Positions 40,233 to 48,950 of a stretch of 64,000 nt of DNA are shown in pieces. A program made the translations under genes and the position numbers. Positions within the stretch are counted from its first letter, which is position 1. The number at the start of each line of letters is the position of its first letter. Source of the stretch: JAPUDQ01 sp964538665. Lineage in GTDB: Bacteria; Patescibacteriota; Saccharimonadia; Saccharimonadales; Saccharimonadaceae. The notes below the pieces were generated by a model, which did not search any database, was not told where the DNA came from, and saw only the letters and a list, made by a program, of their open reading frames with translations. Location of the stretch: positions 1 to 64,000 of the forward strand of contig CAZIEB010000001.1 in assembly GCA_964538665.1 (NCBI GenBank). The letters run 5' to 3'.

Positions 40233-41659
40233 GATGATGTTGGGGTTGGCGTTGTTTCCTGCGGGGTTGCTTCGTCTGGCTGCGAGTTTTTGGAGTCGGT
40301 GCTAGCGCCCGAACCAGAATCTTGCTGCGAAGTATCGCTTGAGGGCGCGGGGGAGATAATTTCTTCAATCCCATCGAGTGTTTGCTCGAGCGTGAAATAT
40401 TCACCAGGCTTACCTGAGAATTTTTCGGCAACAGCAAAATCCTGTGAGAAAAATTGAATGAGCTTTTTGGCATTCTGATAATCTGCCCTGTCAGCTGGAC
40501 TCAACTCGTTTTCACCGACAATAGCAATAATATTTTTGAGGCTATCGTACTTTTGCATGATAGCTTGAACGCGCTCAGCTAGTCGGTAATGTCGTTCGCC
40601 GACGATATCCGGAGTGAGCAGTGAGCTTGTTGTCTTTAGCAAATTGACGGCAGGGCGGATACCTTGTTCGGCGATAGACCGATCGAGCACCAAGACGCTA
40701 TCGAGCTGCTGAGAAATTGCTTGCACGGCCGGGTCGGACAAGTCATCAGCCGGCACATAGATAGCCTGGACACTAGTGATAGTGCCCTGTTCGCTACTTG
40801 TCAGTCGGTCCTGAAGTCGTCTCAGGTCGGAAAATACCATCGGGCTATAGCCACCTTCACTCGGAATCAGCCCAAGGTTGGTACTAAGCTCGGTCATTGC
40901 TTGGACATGTCGGTAAATGTTATCGACAAAGAACAATATGTCACGGCCTTCTTCATCACGGAAATATTCTGCACTCGTTGCGGCTGCCGGACCGACCATA
41001 CTACGGATAGCTGGTGTTGCATCCATTTGGCCAAAAAACATCACTGTGTTTTTGAGCACGTCGGTATCTTTGAGCGTTTCATACAGTTCATTTCCTTCAC
41101 GGATACGCTCACCAACACCGCAGTAGATTGATAGGCTCTTATTGCTTTCGCCTTGGGTGACATTGTGAATCATTTCCATCGTAAGCACTGTTTTGCCAAC
41201 ACCGGCACCACCAATAACGCCAATCTTGCGACCTTTGACAAATGGCGTGAGAAAGTCAATTACTTTGAGCCCAGTTTCGAGTAGCTCAAGATTTGTACTG
41301 TCGCGGTAACTGGTGGTGCCGCTAGGTATCGAAATAGGGCGGAGATTTTCCGAGATAACCGAGCCGTTGTCGAGAGGCTGCCCGAGAGCATTGAAGACTC
41401 GACCCATGGTTTGTGGGCCTACTGGGACAGATACTTTTTTGTGTGTGCGAGACACCTTCATGCCGCAGGCGACTGATTGGTCGTTCGTCAAATTGAGGCA
41501 GACTGCTTTGCCTTTACGGAAAAAGTTGACCTCGAGATAGACGTCGGGGTTGTGTTCGACAGCAAGCAGCTCTTTGACTTCAGGATACTCGCCGACAATA
41601 TCAATCTCGACGGTGAGACCCCTGATGACTGTGACGCTCCCGACAAAGTCGTTAGGCAT
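40229..41659 (-). CDS. atpD: F1-like ATPase beta subunit, divergent
   Basis: 476 residues from the ATG at 41659, which overlaps the gamma stop by eight bases; upstream codons belong to gamma. Walker A GGAGVGKT is at 150-157, the catalytic Glu is in GVGERIREGN (Glu184), and Walker B is ILFFVDNI (Asp246). The enzyme therefore looks competent for hydrolysis. Unusual points: the conserved MNEPPGARARV loop is replaced by MDATPAIRSMV; the DELSEED lever is ENELSPADR (about 383-391); and the C-terminus has an added low-complexity tail of about 40 residues rich in Ser, Thr, Pro, Asp and Glu. Confidence 0.9.
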   Translation of the reverse strand: MPNDFVGSVTVIRGLTVEIDIVGEYPEVKELLAVEHNPDVYLEVNFFRKGKAVCLNLTNDQSVACGMKVSRTHKKVSVPVGPQTMGRVFNALGQPLDNGSVISENLRPISIPSGTTSYRDSTNLELLETGLKVIDFLTPFVKGRKIGVIGGAGVGKTVLTMEMIHNVTQGESNKSLSIYCGVGERIREGNELYETLKDTDVLKNTVMFFGQMDATPAIRSMVGPAAATSAEYFRDEEGRDILFFVDNIYRHVQAMTELSTNLGLIPSEGGYSPMVFSDLRRLQDRLTSSEQGTITSVQAIYVPADDLSDPAVQAISQQLDSVLVLDRSIAEQGIRPAVNLLKTTSSLLTPDIVGERHYRLAERVQAIMQKYDSLKNIIAIVGENELSPADRADYQNAKKLIQFFSQDFAVAEKFSGKPGEYFTLEQTLDGIEEIISPAPSSDTSQQDSGSGASTDSKNSQPDEATPQETTPTPTSS

Positions 41660-42521
41660 TTTCGCCTCCCGCCCGTTCTCGACGTTTTTTCTTGATGCCG
41701 ACCAGTACTTCCCGTAGTCGACGATCATTTTCGCCACGTTTTGAACGATGGTATTCTAGCTTGTATTCACCGAGCAGCTCGCCGGCACGGTCCTCTGCAA
41801 CGGTCATTGCATTGAATCGACTGGCAGATTGGGCGAGGCCCGACTGTAGTATCATTTGGCTCAGTGCAAGACTCATCATCGTTTCTTCCATCTGGTGCGC
41901 AATCTCTTCGATTGAGGGTTCAAATATCGTATCCTCAGCAGTCATAATGTCATCATCTTCGTTTGCTTCGTCCGTCATGTCTTTGAGTCGGTTGATGAGG
42001 TTGATGGAACGTACCTCTTGCTCGCCAAGCGACAAGTACTCTTCGTAATAGACGACGATTGTGCTGTAGTTTTGGGCCGTTTCGATAACAGGACTGACAT
42101 CAACATAGCTGTCAGACTCAGGTACCTGGAAGAAGCGAATATAGGGGATACCGCGCTGTGAGAGCTGACTCGCTCCGTGGCTGCCGAGTACTATGATGTC
42201 TGTTGTATCAGGATCATAATCAGCCTGCATGGTTTCGATCATCCGCATATCTAGATCTCCTGACAACCCCGCTTCGGCCGATATCAGTATCAGTACTTTG
42301 CGACCGTTTGTGGTATCTTCTCGGCTACCGATACGGGTCGATGGATCGATACGGATTGCGGTATACCGTTGCCACAGTAGATTGAAAAACTGTTGTGATA
42401 GCTGTGCTTTAGTCTTTACCTTTGCTACCTGTGTACTTGCAAGACTCTCAAAGACGTTCGTCAAATCTTTGAGCGTGCCGATACCTCGCATGTCTTTTTC
42501 GATGAGGTTTGCGCGTCGCAT
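41652..42521 (-). CDS. atpG: F1-like ATPase gamma subunit, divergent
   Basis: 289 residues. N-terminal coiled-coil helix with a hydrophobic heptad pattern (LIEKDMRGIGTLKDLTNVFESLASTQVAKVKTK), a central Rossmann-like domain (VLILISAEAGLSGDLDMRMIE, related to the usual TSDRGLCG stretch) and a C-terminal helix (SRFNAMTVAEDRAGELLGEYKLEYHRSKRG). Those three parts define a rotor shaft. The end is followed by an unusually basic tail (KKKRRERAGG). Its ATG overlaps the alpha stop (TAATG). Confidence 0.85.
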   Translation of the reverse strand: MRRANLIEKDMRGIGTLKDLTNVFESLASTQVAKVKTKAQLSQQFFNLLWQRYTAIRIDPSTRIGSREDTTNGRKVLILISAEAGLSGDLDMRMIETMQADYDPDTTDIIVLGSHGASQLSQRGIPYIRFFQVPESDSYVDVSPVIETAQNYSTIVVYYEEYLSLGEQEVRSINLINRLKDMTDEANEDDDIMTAEDTIFEPSIEEIAHQMEETMMSLALSQMILQSGLAQSASRFNAMTVAEDRAGELLGEYKLEYHRSKRGENDRRLREVLVGIKKKRRERAGGENA

Positions 42522-44023
42522 TATTTCTTCTCCTTGGCATCAGTCTTTGCGTCGTCTTGGGCGGGTGGCGGTGATGTTTTATCAGCTTCTTTACGGACAG
42601 CCGCAAGCGGCGCTGCAGCAAATTGCGACAGTAGTTCAGCTTCGATTGCATCATAATCTGATTCTTGCGTAACGCGGCCAGCAGCCTCGCGAACGGCTTT
42701 TTTGAGACCGACAACGTCTATAGGCCGATCATCCTGACTCGACATAATCGTCTCGAGCATGAGCTGCTGCTCAACGAGTGAATGGAGTTCTTCGGGTGGT
42801 TGCTGCAGGGCCATGTAGAGATGCTTGCCGCGGGCTAGATCGAGTCGAGCTTCTTTGCTGAGCTGGCTGGAAAAGTGAGAGAATTCTTCGGCTTGGTGGT
42901 ATTTTGCGAGTGATTTGAAAAGAGCAGTCGATAGTTGCTTTTGACGTTTGTTTTGGGCTTGACCACCGACGCGTGACACCGACAAACCGGCGTTGACGGC
43001 TGGACGAACACCTTTGCGGAAAAAACCAAGATCGAAGATGATCTGCCCGTCTGTAATCGACATGATGTTGGTCGAAAGATATGCCGTAATATCGTCGTTT
43101 GGCGTTAGGACGACCGGGAGGCTTGTCAGTGTCTTGTCATTCGAGAGTAGTCGCCCAGCTCGCTCTAATAGGCTTGAATGGGTGTAGAAAATATCACCAG
43201 GGTAGCTATCTCGGCCTGGGTCTACTTCCTGAAGCAGTGATAATTGTCGATAGGCTTCAGCGTGTGAGCTGAGATCGTCATAAATGATAATGACATCTCG
43301 GCCGCTGTACCATAGGTTTTCCGCCATGGCGCAGGCTGCATAGGGCGCAAGGTAGCTCTGCGTCAGTGAATCGAAGATGTTGGCAAAGACAACGATAGTG
43401 CTTTTCATCGCGCCTGATGATTTGAGGCCGGCAAGCAATCGTTCGACATCAACTTTACGTTTGCCGATAAGTACGTATACGACGAGTCGGTCTGTCTCTT
43501 GTTGGTTTGCGCTTAGCTGAGACAAAAATGTACTTTTTCCTGATTTGCTATCACCAAGAATTGCGATACGTTGCCCAAGGACTATCGGGAAGAAACTATC
43601 GACTGCAGTCACGCCGCTTTCGAGCTGCTGGTCGAGCACTTTTCTGTCCATAATGCCCGGTGCGGCTGAAAAAATGCCAGATGACTGTGCGGTTTGGACA
43701 GGCCCGGCGCCATCAAGCGGTGTCCCCATTGGGCTAATCACGCGTCCGACAAGTTCGGGACCGACCGGTACTTGGAGCATGTCGTGCTGCACCACGGCGA
43801 GCGTGCCGATTGGCAAAATTTCAGAGTCGATATTGTACAGAATGACTTTGTCGCCGTAGGTCTCACGTACGATACCTCGTTGGCCATCTTCGAACAACAC
43901 TTGCGCTCCGATTTTTACGCCATGGAGGCCTTTGACCTCAACAATAAATCGATTGACCGCAACGACTTGGCCTGTCAGATTGTCAGACTCAACCAACGAC
44001 TGGAACTGTGCGGTATCAAACAC
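42521..44023 (-). CDS. atpA: F1-like ATPase alpha subunit, divergent
   Basis: About 500 residues. The start is set at GTG 44023, inside the delta stop region with an eight-base overlap (GTGTTTGA), the same overlap length as delta/b and beta/gamma; ATG 44041 is the alternative. The P-loop GDSKSGKST replaces the usual GDRQTGKT. HSSLLERAG, ITDGQI and RPAVNAGLSVSRVGGQAQ, with the arginine finger, are retained. As in standard alpha it can bind but probably not hydrolyse ATP. A Lys/Asp/Pro-rich tail of about 25 residues is added at the end. Confidence 0.9.
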   Translation of the reverse strand: MFDTAQFQSLVESDNLTGQVVAVNRFIVEVKGLHGVKIGAQVLFEDGQRGIVRETYGDKVILYNIDSEILPIGTLAVVQHDMLQVPVGPELVGRVISPMGTPLDGAGPVQTAQSSGIFSAAPGIMDRKVLDQQLESGVTAVDSFFPIVLGQRIAILGDSKSGKSTFLSQLSANQQETDRLVVYVLIGKRKVDVERLLAGLKSSGAMKSTIVVFANIFDSLTQSYLAPYAACAMAENLWYSGRDVIIIYDDLSSHAEAYRQLSLLQEVDPGRDSYPGDIFYTHSSLLERAGRLLSNDKTLTSLPVVLTPNDDITAYLSTNIMSITDGQIIFDLGFFRKGVRPAVNAGLSVSRVGGQAQNKRQKQLSTALFKSLAKYHQAEEFSHFSSQLSKEARLDLARGKHLYMALQQPPEELHSLVEQQLMLETIMSSQDDRPIDVVGLKKAVREAAGRVTQESDYDAIEAELLSQFAAAPLAAVRKEADKTSPPPAQDDAKTDAKEKK

Positions 44024-44504
44024 GACGAAGTACCTCCGCAAACTCGTAGCGGTTTGTCAGCAGTGCACGTCGAAACGACCAGTCGTATACATGACTACCG
44101 TAGCGTATGACCATGCCGCCAAGCAGTGTTGCGTTGAAGCGAAAATCTATCAATGTTGCATCGTGTAGCTCTTTTCGGCACCATTTTGCAATTGTTTGTT
44201 GCAGTTGGCGTGAGGGCGGGGCGGCGAGCGTGACGGTCATAGTCGGGGAAGTCTGCCTGAGACTCCGGACATCTTGGAGCAGTTGATCAAGGATTTGGAA
44301 ACTCAAACGGTTGTTCTCGGCGACCTGCTGCAATAGAGAAATTGCCGTTTGGCTGAGGCCGGGCATCATCGTGCCTTTTGACAAATGAAGCTCTTGTTTG
44401 ATCGCATTATGACGAAACCAGTCACCGTAGGACATCAGCTCCATTTCGAGCTCAGCAATATCGCGCGGAGAGATGATTGTTGCTGGCAGTACGAGTTTAG
44501 CCAT
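44016..44504 (-). CDS. atpH: F1-like ATPase delta-like subunit
   Basis: 162 residues. The position between b and alpha and the fold order identify it: an N-terminal helical domain (about 1-100) and a C-terminal beta-alpha part with LIDFRFNATLLGGMVIRYGSHVYDWSFRRAL, which mirrors the usual DPxLIGGxxIRxGDxxxDxSxxxxL. The start at 44504 overlaps the b gene stop by eight bases. Delta normally joins the F1 head to the b stalk, so a peripheral stalk is likely. Confidence 0.82.
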   Translation of the reverse strand: MAKLVLPATIISPRDIAELEMELMSYGDWFRHNAIKQELHLSKGTMMPGLSQTAISLLQQVAENNRLSFQILDQLLQDVRSLRQTSPTMTVTLAAPPSRQLQQTIAKWCRKELHDATLIDFRFNATLLGGMVIRYGSHVYDWSFRRALLTNRYEFAEVLRRV

Positions 44505-45252
44505 TGCCCTGTACCTCGCGCTTGAGTTCTTCTTTGTGTGTTTCGAGTAGTTCAAGTAGGTATGGTGTTTGTGCACCTAAATCAACATTTGAACCGAGCG
44601 CCTCAACGAGAAACGACCCCATCGCATCACCGAGTTTGACATCGATTTGGTGCAGTAAAAGCTCACGTTCTTTGGCAATTTCTTCATCCAGCCGGACGTC
44701 GAGTGCTTGCTCGCGCTCGGCGATTTTTTGTGTGAACAGCTCTTGCCGTTGGGTAAGGGTTGTTTGGATTGACTCTAGTGATTTTGACAGAGATGCTTCA
44801 AGTCTAGATTGATGCTCGGCGAGTCGTTCGTTGAGCTCGTCGCGACGAAGCTGCAATTCGTTATCGAGTGACGTTTGACGTGCAGTAATGTGCGAATGAC
44901 TGCTTGCAGCCTCTGCCTCAATTCGCTTGCGTATGAGCTCAATATTTCTACGAAATACTATCATTTCGTTCTCGAGAATTTCAGTACCGGCCTCAGCAAG
45001 ATATCGATTGAGGTTTTTGGCCGTCGTGTTCATTTCATTTGACATTGCAGCGCTCGACGAATCAAGAGCTTGCAACAGGTGGTCTTTCGCCGCGATAGAC
45101 AATTCTTGGCGGAGTTCATCGCTCAGGATGCTGTTTTGGTGTGTGGGTGATTTGTGTCCATGCTCACGTATGTGGCGGGCGGCGATAGAGACAACCACAC
45201 CGAGCAAGAATACATTTGCCAAGAGGAGAAGTTGGAGTATATCTGGTCCCAT
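44497..45252 (-). CDS. Stator-stalk b-like subunit with long coiled coil
   Basis: 251 residues. One N-terminal membrane helix (about 5-26) is followed by a very long charged coiled coil (about 40-210) with many Glu, Lys and Arg heptads and an end domain (LLELLETHKEELKREV). Standard b is about 160 residues, so this stalk is longer. It starts one base after the stop of the c-like protein. Topology and gene order give the assignment rather than sequence identity. Confidence 0.75.
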   Translation of the reverse strand: MGPDILQLLLLANVFLLGVVVSIAARHIREHGHKSPTHQNSILSDELRQELSIAAKDHLLQALDSSSAAMSNEMNTTAKNLNRYLAEAGTEILENEMIVFRRNIELIRKRIEAEAASSHSHITARQTSLDNELQLRRDELNERLAEHQSRLEASLSKSLESIQTTLTQRQELFTQKIAEREQALDVRLDEEIAKERELLLHQIDVKLGDAMGSFLVEALGSNVDLGAQTPYLLELLETHKEELKREVQGNG

Positions 45253-45253
45253 C

Positions 45254-46072
45254 TTATAACCTCGTCAATACAAAATAAATTATGACCAGACTCACCGCCA
45301 GTATTGCGATTACAAGCGCCGACATCTGCACAAGTCCACGATAAATTGCTGACTGACTCATAGGATTTCGACCGACAGATATGATGCTGTGACGAATCAT
45401 CGAGTAGATAATACTGACGACAACGATGAGCGTGATGATAAATATCGCGGCACTGATGAGTATAGGCAACGTGCTGACTTCTCTGCCGGCAAAGGCATTC
45501 GCAACGTTTTGGATGGCAGCCGGCACGATTGTTTTTTCAGGCTCCTGGAAGAAGTAGGCGACACCTACAAGGAGCGGTACTTGGCCGAGCTGGACTTCCT
45601 TTTCCTGGCCATCGCGGTCTTTGACAGTTTGGGATTGGATGCGATCGAGTTCGCCCTGTGCGATACCGATGACTCGTACATTTGACGTTGCCTTCATACC
45701 GACACCGGGTATCGGAGATGCGGTGATGTGGTCGCCGCGCTTGATCTCACCGTTGATATCTGACGCCATTACCGGTACTGTGCCCGACGTTGCGACTTGG
45801 ACTTCTTTCTCGCCACCGTTAGAAATAGAGAGGAGTGAGCTATCTCCGGTCACGACAACCCCAAATATAGACTCGATATTTTGTGAGTTTGCGACTTCAA
45901 CCGTATCTGCCGTATCTTTTTTGAGACTGACAATTGAGCCTATTGAGGGTTTATCTGTTTCGTAGGTATACCCTTCGGTGAGAGGGCTGAGTGCAAGCAT
46001 GGTTGGAGCAATGACAAGCCCCCCTAGGACGCTCGCTACAACCAAAATATGCCGTTTGTTCCATGCCCACAT
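45254..46072 (-). CDS. Unusual membrane protein replacing subunits a and c: exported domain plus c-like hairpin
   Basis: 272 residues. N-terminal signal-anchor (about 9-28). An exported beta domain (about 35-195) includes IKRGDHITASPIPGVGMKAT then VIGIAQG, a motif known from phage-tail and surface proteins. Two C-terminal helices (about 202-226 and 248-271) are joined by a polar loop SVGRNPMSQSAIYRG. Loop and hairpin resemble F0 subunit c (GRQP/GRNP loop), but the second helix (ALVIAILAVSLVIIYFVL) has no Glu or Asp for ion binding. It is the first gene of the F1-like operon, in the place of a and c. TATAAT lies about 15 bases upstream; GTG 46075 is an alternative start. Confidence 0.7.
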   Translation of the reverse strand: MWAWNKRHILVVASVLGGLVIAPTMLALSPLTEGYTYETDKPSIGSIVSLKKDTADTVEVANSQNIESIFGVVVTGDSSLLSISNGGEKEVQVATSGTVPVMASDINGEIKRGDHITASPIPGVGMKATSNVRVIGIAQGELDRIQSQTVKDRDGQEKEVQLGQVPLLVGVAYFFQEPEKTIVPAAIQNVANAFAGREVSTLPILISAAIFIITLIVVVSIIYSMIRHSIISVGRNPMSQSAIYRGLVQMSALVIAILAVSLVIIYFVLTRL

Positions 46073-46152
46073 CACGATTACGTTTATTATAACAGAGGCA
46101 CGTGGTGGCGGCTATCACAATATACGAAGGCGAGCTAGAGAGGGGCACTCTC

Positions 46153-46383
46153 TTATGCGCGTCGAAGCGTCGGACGGTTTGCATAGGCGCCCAAATGCAC
46201 ACTTGAGGTCACAGCGACTGATGAAATGAGTATCGTCTGTATGTGTTCAAGCAGCACAGGAGTAGGACCTAGCACAGGGTGATCAAGTGCAAATCCTCCA
46301 AGAAGACTGACCACAAAGCTTGCAGCATACAGTGATACGCCAATATAGCTGACTAAGATAGTTTGTTTTACGAATGTCCACAT
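46153..46383 (-). CDS. Small two-helix membrane protein
   Basis: 76 residues with two membrane segments at about 9-31 and 44-64 and a polar Arg-rich tail. The RBS AAGGAGGG lies 6 bases upstream, unusually strong for this window. The family is not recognised. It lies 23 bases behind the YeaQ-like gene and is likely co-transcribed with it. Confidence 0.6.
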   Translation of the reverse strand: MWTFVKQTILVSYIGVSLYAASFVVSLLGGFALDHPVLGPTPVLLEHIQTILISSVAVTSSVHLGAYANRPTLRRA

Positions 46384-46405
46384 TTTTGTACCCTCCTTTT
46401 TACGA

Positions 46406-46663
46406 TTATGTACTTATACGAACAGTTCTATACATCCACAAGAAAATTACTGATCCCAGTACGGCGATAGCGAGACTTTGAACGTCTATGCCGGCCATAT
46501 TATTGCCGTGGCCAAACGCACTCACGATATAGCCACCCATAATCGCACCAATGATGCCGATGACGATGTGGGGTAGTGCGCCTTGACGAATCGGGACGTT
46601 ATCGAGTATCATCGCAATCCAACCCACAAGGGCTCCGAAGATGATCCAGACGATTGTACTCAT
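46406..46663 (-). CDS. GlsB/YeaQ/YmgE-family membrane protein
   Basis: 85 residues with three hydrophobic segments. The family signature is clear: FGALVGWIA at the start, GIIGAIMGGYIVSAFG in the middle and LAIAVLGSVIFLW at the end. Members are stress-associated small membrane proteins once called transglycosylase-associated; their action is not known. An RBS (GGAGAAA) precedes the start. The neighbouring small membrane gene downstream may act with it. Confidence 0.85.
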   Translation of the reverse strand: MSTIVWIIFGALVGWIAMILDNVPIRQGALPHIVIGIIGAIMGGYIVSAFGHGNNMAGIDVQSLAIAVLGSVIFLWMYRTVRIST

Positions 46664-46809
46664 TATTTCTCCTTCTACGTGGTGTTACGTGGTGGTGAGT
46701 ACTATGGTAGCGGTATCCCGTGCGTACAGATATGGTGCACCACACATTGCAAATGTGACCTAGATTACATTTGACTCTTAACTTCTTTGGTAAAATTGAC
46801 ATTGTTGTT

Positions 46810-48591
46810 ATGAAAAAAACATTTCGAGAGCTTCTGGATGAAGGTTCACGCTTCATAAAAGTACCGATGATTGTCGGTGCATTGGTGATTGCAGCTGGCG
46901 TACTAGCAACATACGCGTTTGCTGACTTCTTGGCGACCAGAGCAGCTGATGATTTCCAGCAGTCTACCGAAGAACAAATCACAATTTTTGCGGGAAACAT
47001 CGAAGCTCGGACGACCGAGTTTGAGCAAATTCTTTTGCTACTTGCTGCGTATAGGAGGTCGATGCCTGAGGTGTCACAAGCGAGTTGGTCGGGTTTTATC
47101 GATGAGAGCCAAGTCATCGCCCGGCATCCTTTTATACTCGGGATTGGGTATGTTGATGCAGTGCCGCCGGACCAACTGCAGCAATACATCCAGAATCGTC
47201 AAGAAACACGACCGGGATTTCAAATTACCCCTGAAGGCCAACGTGACTTTTATACCGCAATTCGCTACTTAGAGCCGGCCAATGAGGTCAATGAACGAGC
47301 AATTGGGTTTGATATGTTTTCTGAGAGCACTCGTCGACAAGCCATGGCAAAAGCTCGAGATGAAGCAAAGGCAAGCATGACAACTCCAGTTGAACTTGTT
47401 CAAGACGAGGGTGACGCCAATCAACAAGGGGTATTGGTGTATTATCCAATCTACGCGGCACCAACATCACCAGAGTCTATACCAGAGCGGCGTGAACAAT
47501 TGCGTGGGTTCACCTATATCGTGTTTCGGCCGAGTGATCTCATTCGGTATATAGAGCAGACAGAAGGGAGTGATCAGCTGAGGTCGTCTTCTTTTGTCGT
47601 AAGCGATACGTCGACGGGTAAGATTATGGCAAATCAAGTCTATACGCCTGCGGCGCGTGAGACTCAGTACGATGCGGCGCGCCAATCAACGATTATCGAC
47701 AAGCAGTGGAGTGTTGCACTGTCGTTGTATCAGCCGGCGCTGCAACGATTTACAGCGCCTGGGGTCACCTTTTTGCTCGGTATTGCAACGAGTTTTGCGA
47801 TAGGTGGAAGTGTCGCCTATCTCATGACGCGGCGGCTTATACGCCTCGATGCACAGCATCAAACAGAGCTACAGCGCACCAAGGATGAGTTACTCGCACT
47901 GACATCTCATCAGTTGCGGACTCCAGCAAGTGGCGTCAAACAATATATCGGGATGCTGCTCCAAGGCTTTGTGGGACAGCTCTCACCGGAGCAGGAAATC
48001 ATTGCCAAAAAAGCCTTTGCGGCGAATGAACGTCAACTCGAAACCATCAACCAGCTCCTCCATGTTGCCAAAGCTGATGCAGACCAGTTGGTGCTCCAAA
48101 AAGAGGTGCTAGACCTCACGCTTCTCACTGAGCAAGTGATTGATAGCATGCATAATGATGTCGAAGACCATCAAGCCGAAATCATTGTCAAAGCCCCAAA
48201 GAAAAAACCGGTATTGGTACATGCCGATGAGCGATATCTGCGGATGGTACTCGAAAATCTCTTGTCAAACGCGCTCAAGTATTCTGAAAAAGGTACTCCA
48301 ATTACTGTCACTGTATGCGCCCGTAAAGAAGTTGCACTGCTATCTGTCCGTGATCGTGGAGTCGGTATCGAGGAAGCTGATATCGAAAGGTTATTCAAAA
48401 AGTTTTCACGTATTCCAAACGAGTTTTCAAAAACTGTTGGGGGTTCTGGGCTCGGGTTATTTTTGGCCCAACAAATTATGGTTGCGCATGGCGGAGATAT
48501 TGAAGTCGACTCAAAACCGGGTCGAGGTAGTATATTTACCCTCACTCTTCCGACTGCGCCCACATCATTAGTAAACAAGGAGAAAGCATGA
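46810..48591 (+). CDS. CHASE-domain sensor histidine kinase
   Basis: 593 residues. Two membrane helices (about 18-38 and 317-340) flank an exported CHASE-type domain (about 70-270, with PFILGIGYVDAVP and AIRYLEPANEVNERAIGFDMFSE). A HisKA helix follows, with the phosphorylated His in TSHQLRTPASG (about 367), then an HATPase domain with N box (ENLLSNALKYS), G1 (DRGVGIEEADIERLFKKF) and G2 (GGSGLGLFLA). The start is at ATG 46810; the frame extends upstream without an RBS. The stop overlaps the response-regulator start. The ligand is unknown. Confidence 0.9.
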   Translation: MKKTFRELLDEGSRFIKVPMIVGALVIAAGVLATYAFADFLATRAADDFQQSTEEQITIFAGNIEARTTEFEQILLLLAAYRRSMPEVSQASWSGFIDESQVIARHPFILGIGYVDAVPPDQLQQYIQNRQETRPGFQITPEGQRDFYTAIRYLEPANEVNERAIGFDMFSESTRRQAMAKARDEAKASMTTPVELVQDEGDANQQGVLVYYPIYAAPTSPESIPERREQLRGFTYIVFRPSDLIRYIEQTEGSDQLRSSSFVVSDTSTGKIMANQVYTPAARETQYDAARQSTIIDKQWSVALSLYQPALQRFTAPGVTFLLGIATSFAIGGSVAYLMTRRLIRLDAQHQTELQRTKDELLALTSHQLRTPASGVKQYIGMLLQGFVGQLSPEQEIIAKKAFAANERQLETINQLLHVAKADADQLVLQKEVLDLTLLTEQVIDSMHNDVEDHQAEIIVKAPKKKPVLVHADERYLRMVLENLLSNALKYSEKGTPITVTVCARKEVALLSVRDRGVGIEEADIERLFKKFSRIPNEFSKTVGGSGLGLFLAQQIMVAHGGDIEVDSKPGRGSIFTLTLPTAPTSLVNKEKA

Positions 48592-48950
48592 AGAAAAAAG
48601 TATTAATTATAGAAGACGATCAAGCGCTCAACGATGCGTTTGAGCTCGTATTATCAAAAGACTATGAGGTGGATACTGCCTACGACGGCAAAGAAGCCCT
48701 CGAGCTGACCGATAAAAAAACGTATGACGTGATTTTGCTTGATTTATTGATGCCAATTATGGACGGCAAAGCTTTCCTGCGGGCGTTTGACAACAAGCAT
48801 GAGACACCAATCATTGTGTTTAGCAATCTTGATGCAAAGAGTGATATCGAAGAAGTATCTCAGTTAGGGGCGACTCGCTATATGCTCAAAAGCTGGGCAT
48901 CGCCAAAGGAATTATTGCGGCTCGTCGAAGATACGCTCAGCGGAGCGTGA
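48588..48950 (+). CDS. Single-domain response regulator (CheY-like)
   Basis: 120 residues, only a receiver domain. Acidic pocket EDD near residue 10, phospho-acceptor Asp in VILLDLLMP (about 52), conserved Ser in VFSNL (about 80) and Lys in MLKSW (about 101). No output domain is attached, so it must act through protein contact or phosphorelay. It is coupled to the kinase by a four-base overlap. Its end overlaps the end of the opposite Crp/Fnr gene by 14 bases. Confidence 0.92.
   Translation: MKKKVLIIEDDQALNDAFELVLSKDYEVDTAYDGKEALELTDKKTYDVILLDLLMPIMDGKAFLRAFDNKHETPIIVFSNLDAKSDIEEVSQLGATRYMLKSWASPKELLRLVEDTLSGA

Noticed and set aside
41660..41737. Upstream extension of the beta subunit to 41737
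   Set aside because: These codons lie within gamma, and the residues do not resemble an F1 beta start; ATG 41659 with an eight-base overlap fits the operon pattern.
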